Shown: positions 36,401-49,245 of the stretch, one piece after another
How the letters are laid out: each line of letters starts with the position of its first letter
Position numbering within the stretch: the stretch's first letter is position 1
Assembly (NCBI GenBank): GCA_905250125.1
Contig: CAJNOL010000928.1
Location: 1-64,000, forward strand
DNA from: Rotaria sordida
Taxonomy: Eukaryota; Rotifera; Eurotatoria; Philodinida; Philodinidae
DNA: 64,000 nucleotides
Direction of reading: 5' to 3'
Translations under genes and position numbers: made by a program
The notes under the pieces: generated by a model
Told to the model about the DNA's origin: nothing
What the model saw: the letters and a program-made list of their open reading frames with translations, nothing else
Database searches by the model: none

Positions 36401-39400
36401 GCACTTTGTTTATCAGTGTATCATATACACGAACAGAATTTTGCTAGGAATTATTCATGTATCAAGGAATCTTCACTAATGAGATCGACTCATGCACTTT
36501 GCTTGGAAGTAAATAATATTGATGAATAGGATCTTGGTTAGAATGATTCATTTAGCAAGGAATTTTTATTAATCTGATTGACTAATGCACTTTGCTTGAA
36601 TGTAAATAATATTCATGAATAGGATCTTCTTTAGGATGATTTATTTATCAAGGAATCTTCACTAATATGAGCGAGAAATGCGCTTTGCTTGTCAGCGAAT
36701 TATATACATGAACAGAATCTTCCTAGAAATGATTCATTTATCAAGAAATGTTCTCTAATGTGATTGACTAATGCACTTTGCATGGAAGTAAACGATACTC
36801 ATGAATAGGCTTTTGTTTACAATGATTCATTTATCGAAGAATCTTCACTAATGCCATTGACAAGTGCACTTTACTTGTCAGTGAATCATATACATGAACA
36901 GAATCTTCCTAGGAATGATTCATGTTTCAAGAAACCTTCGCTAATATGATTGACTAATGTACTTTGCTTGGAAGTGAATGATATTCATGAAGACGTTCTT
37001 GGTTAGAATGATCCATCGATCAAGGAATCTTCACTAATGTGATCGACAAACGTACTTTGCTTGTCAGTATATCATATATATGAACAGGATCTTCCTAGGA
37101 GTAATTCATTTGCCAACGAATCGTCCCGAATGTGATTGACTAATGCACATTGGTTGCAAATGATTGATATTCATGAAGACGTTGCTTAGAATGATCCATC
37201 TATCAAGGAACCTTCACTAATGTCATTGAGAAATACACGTTGGTTGGAAGTGAATGATGTTTATGAACAAGACTTTAATTGGAATGATTCATTTATAAAC
37301 GAATCTTCGCTGATGTGATGGAGCAACGAACTTCGCTTGGAAGTGAATGATGCTTATGAATATGATCTTCCTTAGAATGGTTCATTTATGTAGGAATCAT
37401 CTCTGATGTGATTAACTAATACGCTTTACTTGGAAGTAAACAATATTCTTGAATAGGATCTTGTTTAGAAGAATTCATTTGTCAATGAATCTTCATTAAT
37501 TTGATTGACTGATAGACTTTGCTTGGAAGTGAACAATATTCATGAATAGGATCTTTTTTAGAAGGATTCGTTTATCAAGGTATCTTCAATAATGTGACTG
37601 ACTAATGCACTTTGCGTGGAGGTAGGTAATATTCATGAATAGGATCTTGGTTAGAATAATTTATTTATGAAGGAATCTTCGCTCACGTGATTGACTAAGA
37701 TATTTTGTTCCGAAGTGAGTGATATGTTTGAACAAGATCCTATTTAGAAGAATTCGTTATGCATAGGATCTTGGGTGATGTAATCAAATGAGAGATTTTG
37801 CTTCTAGTTGGATCATATACGTGAACAGAAGCGTGCTTGGAATGATTGATTTATCAAGCAATCTTCACTAATTTGGTTGACTAATGCACTTTGCTTGTAT
37901 GTGAATCATTTACTTGAATAGGGTTTTGGTGAGAATGATTCATTTGTTAGTGAATCTTCGTCGATTTAATCATCTGATATACTTTGCTTGGAAGTGAATG
38001 ATACTCATGAATAGGATCTTACTTACAGTGATTCATGTATGAAGGAATTTTCGCTAATGTGATGAACCATTGAAGTTTGCTTCGAAGTGAATGATATTTA
38101 TGAATAGATTCTTCCTTAGAATGGTTTATTTATTAAGGAATCTTTGCTCATACGATTGACCAATGAAGTTTGCTTCAAAGTGAATGATATTCATGAATAT
38201 GTTCTTGCTTAGAATGATTTATTTATCAAATAGTCTTCGCTCATGTGATTGACTAATGCACTTTGGTTGGAAGTGAGTAATATGCATGAATAGCTTGTTG
38301 GTTAGAAGTATTCATCTATGAAGAAATCTTCGCTAATGTGATTGACCAATGAAGGTTGCTTGGAAGTGAATGATACTCATGAATAGAATCTTGTTTAGAA
38401 TGTTTCATTTATCGAGTAATCCTTGCTAATGTGATTGACTAAGGCACGTTGCTTGGTAGTGAAGCATTTAATTGAACAGTATCCTGGTGAAAATAATTCA
38501 TTTGTGAGTGAGTCTTCGTTGATGTGATCATTTGATACACTTTGGTTGGAAGTGGATGATACCGATGAATAGGATCTTATTTAGAATGGTTTATTTATCA
38601 AGGGATCTTCGGTAACATGATTGATCGGTACACTGAATTGTGGAATGAGTGATATAGTTGAACGCAGCTCTACTTAGAGCGACTCATTTACTGTTTCGAG
38701 TTTGATTTTGTGCCTTTATGTGGAAACTTGTTTTACATGGAGCATCATATTTGTATAGGTTCTTTGTTAGAGGAAGTCATCTGTCATGTGCACTGTCATC
38801 AATTTGATTTGTATAAAATTTCGTCATGAAGTGAATCTTGTATGTGAATTATTCTCTGCTTAGGATGATTCATTACGCAACGAAGCTTCTATAATGTGAT
38901 CGATTAACACACTTTGCTTTGAACTACTGAACATGTGTGAATGGAAGTCTGCTCCGGATGATTCATATATGCTGAAATATTGGGTGATGTGAATGACTTA
39001 TGCCCTATGCTTTTAGGTAGGTAATATATTTAGACACAAGAGTGATTAGAATAGTTCATTTGCGATATATCTTTCAGGGATGTGACATTTTTCGAGCACT
39101 TTAGTGTAGAAGTAATATAATTGGATGAGCCCATTGTTAGAACTAATTGTACGACATGTGAGCCCACTAACAAAGCTGAGCACAAGTTTTTGTTTTTATT
39201 TGAACGCTACAGTTGAATAGAAATCTGCTCTGATTCATTCCTTTCTCATTGAGCATTTGTTGATTTCATCCATCGACTCGCTTTCCTCCGAAGTACTAGG
39301 TATAGGCGAATAGAGCTCTCCTTAGGATGATTCAATGATCAATCAGTCTTTGCTAATGTGTTCGGCTGAAACGTTGTGTTTCGCCGTGAGTGATATATTT

Positions 39401-40886
39401 TAACAGAACCCTGCTTAGAATGATTCATTTGTGAGTAAACCTTCGCTGATGTGCTCAGCTAAAATACTATGCTTCAAAGTGAATCATATACATGAACATG
39501 ATCTTCTTTAAAATGATTCACTTGTGAGTGTATCCTTGTTGATGTGTTCGATTGAAACACTATGCTTCAAAGTGAGTAATATATTTGAACAGAACCCTAT
39601 TTAAAATGATTCATTTGTGAGTGAACCTTCGTTGATGCGTTCGATTGAAACACTATGCTTCAAAATGAGGGATATACTTGAACAGAACCTTGGTTAAAAT
39701 GATTCATTTGTAAGTGAATCTCCGTTGATGTGTTCGACTGAAACACTATGCTTCAAAATGAGTAATATATTTGAACAGAACCCTGCTTAAAATGATTCAT
39801 TTGTACGGAAATCTTCGTTGATGTATTCGACTGAAACATTACGCTTCAAAGTGAGTAATATATTTGGAAAGAACTCTCCTTAAAATGATTCATTTGTACG
39901 GAAATCTTCGCTGAAGTGCTCGACTGAAACATTATGCTTCAAAATGAGGGATATATTTGAATAGAACCTTGGTTAAAATGATTCATTTGTACGGAAATCT
40001 TCTCTGATGTGTTCGATTGACACGTTTTGCTTTGACGTGTTGGACATAGCTGAACAATACTTTCTTTAGGATGGTTCATTTGTTAACGAATCTTCGCTCA
40101 TGTAGTCGATTCCCACAATTTGCTTTGAGGTGCTCGACATAGCTAGACAGTACTTTACTTAGGATGGTTCATTTTTCAACGAATCTTCTCTGATGTGATC
40201 GACTCAAATATGATTCTTTGAAGTAAGTGTTATATTTGAAAAAAAACCTTTTAAAAATAATTTATTTGTGAGGAAATTCTTGCTGTTGTAATTAGCTGAT
40301 ATTTGTTGTTTTCAGATGAAAGATATAAATGAACAGGATCTTGGTTAGAATGATTCATTTGTCAACGAATCTTTGCTGGTGTGATCGACTGACGCATCTT
40401 GCTACAATCTAAACGGTATAGTTGAAAAATATTTTAATTAGAATGGTTTACTTGCCAAGGAATTCCACCGATGCAATATTTTGATACATATCGATCTCAA
40501 GCGCTGAATATAGATGAACAGAACCTTCGTTAGGATGTTTCATATGTCGAGAAAGCCTAGCTAATGTGTTTAAGGGGCACAAACTGCTTTGAAGTGCTAA
40601 ACATAGGTGAACAGAATTCTTATTAGAATGATTCATTTGTCATGGAGGTCTATCTAATGTGGTCGTGTGATACAATTTCCTTTGAACTGTTGAACATAGA
40701 TGAACAACGAATTGGTTAAGATGATTCATTTGTCACCGAATCTTCGATGAGGCTATCGACTGGTAAAATTTACTTTGAAGTGGTTGACATAGATGAACAG
40801 AATCCTACTTATAATTATTTATTTCTCCAGGAATCTTCACTAATGTGATCGGTTGATATACTGTGCTTGGAAGTGAATAATATTCT
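33440..40886. repeat. Satellite family A, unit about 93 bp, about 80 copies
   Basis: The unit begins GATTCATTTATCAAGGAATC, continues TTCGCTAATGTGATCGACTA and ATGCACTTTGCTTG, and closes with ATGAATAGAATCTTGCTTAG. Copies run head to tail without interruption. Units at both edges are most diverged. Between about 39400 and 40000 a local subfamily is more uniform: GATTCATTTGTGAGTGAA, then TTGAAACACTATGCTTCAAA and TATTTGAACAGAACC. That pattern fits recent local amplification. Nothing in the unit codes for protein. The array is cut by the assembly gap. Confidence 0.95.
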
Positions 40887-40986
40887 NNNNNNNNNNNNNN
40901 NNNNNNNNNNNNNNNNNNNNNNNNNNNNNNNNNNNNNNNNNNNNNNNNNNNNNNNNNNNNNNNNNNNNNNNNNNNNNNNNNNNNNN
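40887..40986. other. Assembly gap of exactly 100 N
   Basis: A run of 100 N, the usual placeholder for a gap of unknown size. It lies inside the satellite and exactly where family A gives way to family B, so true length and even adjacency are uncertain. Apparent open frames spanning it are meaningless. Confidence 0.98.
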
Positions 40987-43900
40987 TTGTTGGGAATGAT
41001 TCATATGACATGCACTATTCAATCTCCTCTTATATGGTAACCCTTTGCCTCAGTGTGAAATAATTGAATAGAGCCATATTGCGAATGATTCATCTGACAG
41101 GTGCTCTTCGATCATGTGTTGTGGTGTTACCGTTTCCTTCGATGCGACATAATAGAACAAAAAATTAATCCGAATCATTCCTCTAGCACGTGCTGTTCGA
41201 TTCTGTATTGCATTGTTATCATTTGTTTGCATGTAAAATAAGTGAACAGAACATTCGTCAGAGTAATTCATCTGACATGTGCTGTTTGATCATATGTGGC
41301 ACTACCACCGTTTCCTTCAATGTGACATAATGGAACAAGGAATTAATATGAATGATTCATCACACATGTGCTATTCGATTACGTCTTCTATTATAACGAT
41401 TTCCTTCCGTGTTAAATAATTGAACAAAAAAGTGGTTACAGTGATTCATCTGGCATGTGCTATACAATCACATACTGCACTGTTGCCTCTCGCTTCCGTG
41501 TGACATACTTGAACCGGAAATTGCTCACAGTGATTCATCTGATATGCGCTATTCGATCATGTACCGTGATGTTACCATTTACTTCAGTGTGGAATAATTG
41601 AACAGAAAATTGGTTAGAGTGATACATTTGACATCTGTTTCTCGATCATATATTCAATTGTTACCGTTTACTTCCCTGTGAAATAGTTGAACCGAAAATT
41701 CCTAAGAGTGATTCATCTGACATGTGTTGTTTGATCATGTACTATACTGTTATCATTTACTTCAGCGTGGAATAATTGAACAGAAAATTGGTCAAAGCGA
41801 TTCATCTGACATGTGCTGTTCGATGATGCGTTGTACTGCTACCATTTTCTTCAATGTGACATAATGGAACAGTGAATTAATCCGAGTGATTCATCTGACA
41901 TGCGCTGTTCAATCACGTGTTGTATGGCTACTATGTGCTTCCGTGTGAAATAATTGTATCGAGCCTTATTGCAAATGATCCACCTGCCGTGTGCTGTTCT
42001 GGCACATATTGTACTATGCTCGTTTGGTTTCGTGTGAAATAATTGTATTCAGCATTATTGCAAATAATTCATGTGACATGTGCTGTTGGATCATGTATTG
42101 TACTGTTACCATTTACTTCAGTGTGAAATAGTTGAACAGATAATTGGTCAGAGTAATTCAACTGAAATGTGCTGTTCGATTATGTGTTCTATGGTTACAC
42201 TTTGGTTTAGTGTGAAATAATTGGATAGAGTCTTGCTACGAATGATTTATATGACATGTGGTGTTCGATTATGTGTTGTACTGTTACCGTTGTATTCTTT
42301 GAGAAATAATTGAACAGAAAGCTCTTCAGAGTGATTCATCTGCCATTTGGTCTTCGATCTTGTATTGTGCTGTTATCATTTGCTACTGTGTGAAATAAGT
42401 GAACAGAAAATTGCTCCAAGTGGTTCCTCTGACATGTGCTGTTCGACCATGTACTGTACTGTGACTGTTCGATTCAGTGTGAAATAGTTGAACAGAAAAT
42501 TAATCAGAGTGATTCATCCGACAAGTGCTATTTGATTATGTGCGGTACTCTTACGATTTATTTTAGTGTGAAATAATTGAACAGAAAATTAATCAGAGTG
42601 ATTCATCCGATATGTGCTGTTCGATCATGTACGGTATTGTTACTATTTACTTTAGTATGAAATAGTTGAAAAGAAATTTCCTCAGAGTGGTTCATCTGAT
42701 AGGTGGTGTTCGATAATATATTCATTTGTTACCATTTGCTTCCGAGTGAAATAGTTGAACCGATAATTCCTGAGTGTTATTCATCAGACATGTGCTCTTC
42801 GGTTATGTGTCCTATGTTTACTGTTTCCTTCGGTGTGAAATAATTGAATAGAACATTTTTCAGAGTGATTCACGGAACCTCTACTGTTCGATCATATACT
42901 GTACTCTCAGCATTTACTTCAGTGTGATATACTTGAACAGAAAATTGTTGAGCATGATTTATCTGACATGTGCTGGTCGATCATGTAGGGTATTGTTATG
43001 ACGTAGTTCACTGTGAGATATGTGAACAGAACGGTCCTCAGAGTGATGCATCTGACATATGCTGCTCGATCATGTACTGTACTGTTACCATTTACTTCAG
43101 TGTTAAATAGTTGAACAGAATATTGGTCAGAGTGATTCATATGACGTTTGCTGTTCGATGATTTACTGTAGTGTTTCGATTTGCTTTAGTGTTAAATAGT
43201 TGAATAGAAAATTGGTCAGAGTGATTCATCAGACATATGTTCTTCGATTATTTTTTCTATGGTTACTGTTTGCTTTAGTGTCAAATAATTGAATAGAATC
43301 TTTTTCAGAGTGATTCAAGAGACATGTGCGGTTCGTCTATGTGTTCTATGGTTAACATTTGCTTTAGTAGGAAATAATTGAATAGAAAATTGTTCAGAGT
43401 GATTCATCAGACATGTACTGTTCGATGGTGTATTCTATGGGTATCGTTTGCTTTACTGTGAAATAATTGAATGGAAAATTGATCGAAGTGATTCATGGGA
43501 CATGTATGGTTCGATCATGTGTGGTATGGTTGCTGTTTACGTCAGTGTGAAATAATTGAACAGAAAGTTGTTCACAGTGATTCATCTTGCGTGTGCTCTT
43601 CTATCATGTATTGTACTGGTAGCATTTATTCCAGTGTGAAATTGTTGAACAGAAAATTCCTCAGACTGATTCATCGGATATGTGCTGTTCGATCATGTAG
43701 TGTACTGTTATGGTTTGCTTCTGTGTGAAATAGTTGAACAGAAAATTGCTCAGACTGTTTCATCGGACACGTGCTGTTCGATCATGTACTATAGTGTTAC
43801 GATTTACTTCAGTGTGAAATAGTTGAACAGAAAATTGGTCAGAGTGATTCATCAGATATGTGCGGTTCGATCATGTGTTCTCTTGTTACCGTTGGCTTGA

Positions 43901-45930
43901 CTGTGAAATAATTGAAGAGAACATTTTTCATAGTGATTCATCTGGCACGTGTGGTTTCCTCGTATACTGTACTGTGAGCATTTACTTGAGTCTGAAATAG
44001 TTGAACCCAAATTTCCTTGGAGTGTTTCATCCGACATGTGGGATTCGATCATGTACTGTACTGTACTGTTTCGATTTACTTCAGTATGAAATAGTTGAAC
44101 AGAAAATTGCTCAGCGTGATTCATCAGACGTGTGCTGTTTGATCATATGTTCTGTGGCTACCGTTTGCTTCACTATGAAATAATTGAAGAGGAAATTGGT
44201 CTGAGTGATTCGTCTGACATGTGCTGTTCGAGTATGTGCTCTATGGTTACCATGTGGTTCAGTGTAAATTAATTGAATAGAAAATTTATCATAGTGGTTC
44301 ATGTGGCATGTGCTGTTCGATCACATATTGTCGTGTTAGCTTTCGGTATAGTGTGAAATAAGAGTATAGAGTGTTAGTCGGAATGATTCATCTGACATGT
44401 GGTGTTCTGTTATGTATTGTACTTCTACCGTTTGCTTCGATGTGATATAATGGAACAGGGAATTAATCTGAATGATTCATATGACATGCGCTGTCAAGTG
44501 ATGTGTTGTATGGTAATTGTTTGCTTCAGTGTGAAATAATTGAATAGAGACTTGTTGCGAACTATTCATGTGACCTGTGCTGTTCAATCGTGTGTTGTAT
44601 GATTACAGTTTGTTTCTAAGTGAAATAGTTGAACAGAAAGGTGCTCAGAGTGATTCCTCTGGCATGTGCTGTTCGATCATGTATTGTGATATCACCATTT
44701 TCTTTAGTGTGAAATAACTAAATAGAAAACTGCTCAGAGTGATGCATCAGACATGTGGTCTTCGATGATGTGTTGTACTGTAACTTTTCGCTTGAATGTG
44801 AAATAGTTGAACTGAATATTCGTTAGAGTGCTTCATCTGATATGTGGCGTTCGATGATCTGTTCTACTGTTCCCTTTCAGCTGAGTGTGAAATAACTGAA
44901 TAGAAAATTTTTCAGAGTGATTCATCTGTCGTCTGCTATTGGATCGTGTACTGTACTGTTACGGTTTAGTTCTGTGTGAAATAATTGAACAGAAAATTCC
45001 TGAGATTGATTCATCTGACACGTTCTGTTCGATGGTGTGTTGTAGTGGTTCCATTTGTTTGCGTGTGAAGTAATTGTATAGAGCGTTGTTCGGTGTCATT
45101 CATGTGACATGTGCGATCCGATCACCTTTTGTTTTGTTAGGGTTTGCTTTAGTACGATATAATTGAATAGAGAATTAATGCGAGCGATTCATGTGACTGG
45201 TGCTGTTCGATGATTTGTGAGACTGGTTTCGTCGGATCCTGTGTGAAATAATTGAACAGAGAATTAATTGCAATGATCCATCTGACATGTTCGTTGATAT
45301 TATCTGCTGTAATGTTATGAGCTGTTTGAATTTGAAATAATTGAACAGATCTTTGTTTGAGATGATTCGTGGGCAGGATGACTGTCAGCTGAAGGATTTT
45401 TTGTTACGCTTTCCTTTGCTGGATGTGAGAACATGAATAGATCTATTGTCCGGAGGATTCATATACATCGTTTTATTCTAACAGGTGATCTGTGACGATC
45501 CTTTGTTATTATTGACACGAATTAAACAAATAGAGACGTGCTGGTTAAAATTATGCGGTGGTGAAATAGTGTCGAATGATTTGATCGAGGTTCGTAATTC
45601 GTCTCCATGTGTGTCATATACTTGAACAGTACTATACTTGAAATGATTCATTTGCTTTGCGATCTTGGATCCGTACCACCCAGTTGTTTCATTTATTCTT
45701 TGTGAGTAATGTGGTTGAACGAATGTTTGGTTAATCTCAGTCGCTGATGACGTATTCTTTCTGTGATGAGCATATTTACCGCATTAGTTGTGTTTGAGGA
45801 AAGTAGTTGAAGAGCAGTTTCTTCAGATTTATTCGTCTAGGATACCAGTTGCTTGAACATGACGAACATATAAGCATTGCTTGCAAGTTACTGTTGTACT
45901 TGAACATAGTAATCTTTAGCATCATTCAAC
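40987..45930. repeat. Satellite family B, unit about 89 bp, about 55 copies
   Basis: The unit reads GATTCATCTGACATGTGCTG, then TTCGATCATGTACTGTACTG and TTACCATTTACTTCAGTG, then TGAAATAGTTGAACAGAAAA and TTGGTCAGAGT. It keeps the GATTCAT start and the GAACAGAA...T-AGA-T end of family A, but the middle is unrelated by eye, so the two are sister families. Beyond about 45340 units become degenerate and partly A-like (CTTGAACAGTACTATACTTG). Short minus-strand frames that begin MNHSDQ or similar are produced by the ~90-bp period. Confidence 0.95.
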
Positions 45931-45977
45931 TGTGCTGTGATTTTCGTTTATTGGAACAACTATAGAGGTTTTGCGTC

Positions 45978-46163
45978 ATGGTGAGTGCTATACATGAATC
46001 GAAAGATTGTCGTCTATGTTCACTATCCACGCCATATGATATCATAACAGAAACTGAATCATCAATTCGAAGTGCTGAGTATCAATTGAATTGGACATTT
46101 GTGAAAACTTTTCAATTTCGATGTGATTTTCAATCAGATATTTATTACGATGACTTACTTCGA
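45978..46163 (+). CDS. Possible orphan first exon, unknown protein
   Basis: Immediately after the satellite a 65-codon frame starts MVSAIHESKDCRLCSLSTPY and ends FQSDIYYDDLLR just before a good donor, GTGAGT (46164). The residue mix is more protein-like than neighbouring frames. I could not find a matching second exon downstream, and the 90-codon frame at 47928-48200 does not connect in an evident way. It could be a decayed or spurious exon. Confidence 0.25.
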
Positions 46164-46199
46164 AGTGAGTACTAAATTTGAACAGAAATATTGCCGCTA

Positions 46200-48518
46200 T
46201 ACCTATTCAAGTGGAATATGATCGAAAATAATACATAATATTTAAAAATATTTCCTTTCAAATACACAATGAACTTGAACGCATTGTCCGATAACAGACA
46301 TAAAATTATAAAGTTAAAAAACTTTTGTCAAGAGATCTCGAACATTTTACACTCTTATTTCATAGCCTCATATATCCTTACAGAACTCATTATCTTTATT
46401 AATCATTTATGTAGTGTTAGATTAATCTAGTATTGTAGAGGATTTGTATTTGTTGTACTGCTGAAAAGTTTTTTCTGCATTTGACAACGTTATTTTATAC
46501 TAATCCTAATAAAGCTTAGACTAGTTTTATATGTTCTGATGTATTTTAGGAGATCATTTTTACCTTACAAAGAGTTAGTATAGACGGCGTCATTAATCTA
46601 TGGTAAAATTTAAATAAGTGACTAGTTTTTCCTTATTAAAATGTTTCTTTCTACTGATATTCTTCGCGTGTGAGCGGTGTGGGTATGTGTGTATTTGGAA
46701 AGAACAATATATTTCCAAACTACTTACGATACATTTCGACCTTGCTTAAGGATCATCACCATGTGAGATGGGAAATATAATATCCTGTGATAACGAACTA
46801 TAGTTAAAATAATATATGGGCTAAATCAAGCAAAACGCGACACATCCTCTTTCTATTTGACTGTGACTCTCTACAAGGGTTATTTTTCACAATAACTTCC
46901 TTTAGCATAGATCTGTGTAAAAATGTTGATTCTTTGGTATTTTTACACAAGATAATCGACGTGAAGAAAGCGAAAATATATGAACGAAATGAATCGAAAG
47001 TGGAATAGAAATTATATTCGCAGATAAGCAGGATAACGAGGAATATTAATCGAAGATTATCTCGTTCTCTTTCTTCCTCTGTCTGTCTTTATGTATCTAT
47101 CTTCATCCTGATCGACTTCAATATCAATACTTGTATATTTAAAAGTCAATTTTGATTTTTTTTTTCAATAATTGGATTTAAAAGACATCCATCTGATTGT
47201 TTCATATTCTTTCCTTTCAAACCACAACAATCATTAACAAAGACGTTCATTATCAAAAAGTCTTTCAATGTTATTTTATTAAATATTCCCAACGACCGAT
47301 ATGGAACTCCAAATTCTGCATTTTTGTAATTTGACTTTTACAGAAAAAATGAGCAAATGAATATTGAAAGAATAACAAAGGCAAATAGACGTTTCCGAAA
47401 ATCTCCCGAACGAACAAACACCAAGAAATATTTTGAAGCTTTTGTGAAATTCCATTCTTATTGAATATTTAATCATTTTCAATGTCATAGCTTCTTTTTG
47501 GAGTAAAATCAATCGAGCTGATTGAGAATAGATTTAAAAAAAAGAGTAATTTGAGGATGTTTTCATTTTTCATCTGTTTAATTCTTTGAATAAAATAGTT
47601 TAGAATAATATATCAATAGATATGTGTAGATTTGCGAGTTTTATTGATATGAACAAATTATTTCTATCCTAACATTGAGAATGAAGTAGAGCCCTTTGTG
47701 TTGGTACTTTTCATTAAATATATTGAAATAATGATCGATAGAATTGTTTTAAAACATCTATGAATAAAAAGAGATTAACGAACGGGTTAAAGATAAGAAC
47801 CAGTTACAATAGAAAATGATTATATGATTAGTCAAATTCATCAATGAGCTGGAAGATGTGGAAGTGATCCAATAATGCTAGATGTATATAGGATGATTTT
47901 GACAATCCAACAATTGAAGGAGATGAAATGGATATATCATGTGAAAGACTTTTTACTGAAAAGATGAGAGAAAGGGCACCGCTGTTTCTCAAAAATTGCT
48001 CCAAATTCAATGAAATTCGGGCTACTAATAGGTATCACAGAGATACATGGGCAGTAAAAGTTTCACCCCAAAAGGCTTGCATACAGCTGAGTTATGGCAA
48101 AAACATGACATTTCACAAAATAGCAGAATACGATTCAAAGATGATAGCTGATGTCGTTGATCTCAAAATTTTACAAAATGATTTACACATAGCTGGATAG
48201 AGGATCAAATGTTCTAAAAGTTATGCTAATTTTGAAGTTTTTAACTACGTTTAAAACTATGTAGAAACTTTAAAACTTCAGAATTTTTCAGCAAAATTTC
48301 AAATCCTACTTTTTAGTGATACATTCCAATCTCAACAAGGAAGCCTTACCACAAGGTGAAACTTACAGAAAAGCAGCATTGTAGTTAGGGCTAGAAGCGC
48401 TGAAAATTCGAACAGAATTCATTCTCTCCGAACTGAGATATGCCTACTGTACTGTGCAAAGAACACCAATGCCTATGCATTTCTACGAATAACAAAAGGA
48501 ATTTTTTCGCATCTAATG
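46200..48518. other. AT-rich stretch, no confident gene
   Basis: The frame 47928-48200 (90 codons, starts MDISCERLFTEKM) lacks recognisable domains and flanking splice logic. A TGATGA...CGAAA motif on the minus strand near 46740-46765 resembles the core of repeat-borne ribozymes but is incomplete. Nothing else is supported. Confidence 0.35.
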
Positions 48519-48974
48519 TTAGTCATTTTTAATCTGATCGAGCTCAACTTTTCTCATTAGATTCGACATATCTTCTTCTACAAAAATATATATTTTTATT
48601 AATCTAAATAGTTTAAAATCATTTTATTTCAAACGATACAAATGATTAGTCCAATTTGGACAACTTTCGAAAATAAATTCTGTTCTAACTTTTTTTTTTG
48701 GTTGTATTTTGTCCAATGAAAAATGTTTAATATCAGTGGAATATACAATACACATATAGTTAAGAAAAACTTTAATGGATGAATTAAAACATGCTGTGAA
48801 GAAAGTTAGAACAGAAGTTATTTTTGAAAGTTGTGCAAATTAGACTAATCATTTGTATCGTTTGAAATAAAATGATTTTAACTATTTAGATTCATAAAAA
48901 TATATATTTTTCTAGAAGAAGACATGTCGAATCTAATGAAAAAAGTTGAGCTCGATCAGGTTAAAAATGACTAA
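48519..48974. mobile_element. 456-bp foldback element
   Basis: The left end TTAGTCATTTTTAATCTGAT and the right end ATCAGGTTAAAAATGACTAA are inverted copies. The arms are about 200 bp each with blocks GAGCTCAACTTTT, AAATATATATTTTT and CAAACGATACAAATGATTAG. The ~60-bp centre is unpaired. The duplicated target cannot be told apart from the palindromic TTA/TAA ends. Confidence 0.8.
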
Positions 48975-49111
48975 GTTATTCAAGAAATAAAAAATACTTA
49001 TTTAATCTGGCCTACTCGGTATATTTCACCATTAAAAGCGAAAAAATTATAATAAGATTCTCACTCATCGTATCAGCGTACCCTTCTTTTGCCATTCTAC
49101 ACTATAATAAG

Positions 49112-49245
49112 TAGAGGTGTAAGCCGAGCGGCTAAGTCGCAGCCGTCGATGAATGGAAAATTCTAAAGATCTCTCAGCCATCACCGCCGAAGGCCGAGAA
49201 TTTCGGAGCTACCCTCGCCGATCGAGGCATCGACTTATACCTCTA
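49112..49245. mobile_element. 134-bp hAT-type MITE with 8-bp target duplication
   Basis: Ends TAGAGGTGTAAGCCGA and TCGACTTATACCTCTA are near-perfect inverted repeats of hAT style. The flanking 8-mers ATAATAAG (49104-49111) and ATAATAAA (49246-49253) match in 7 of 8 positions, as expected for the 8-bp hAT duplication. The interior is GC-richer (GCCGAAGGCCGAG) and self-complementary. Confidence 0.8.

Noticed and set aside
40448-44302. Many minus-strand frames beginning MNHS or MNHYD
   Set aside because: They are a product of the ~90-bp satellite unit being close to a multiple of three. Two of them run across the N gap.
46735-46770. Minus-strand TGATGA - CCTTAAGCAAGG - CGAAA, resembling a hammerhead ribozyme core
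   Set aside because: The invariant C before TGATGA is G, the central stem joins poorly to the core, and I found no matching outer stems. It may be a repeat relic, but it does not support a ribozyme call.
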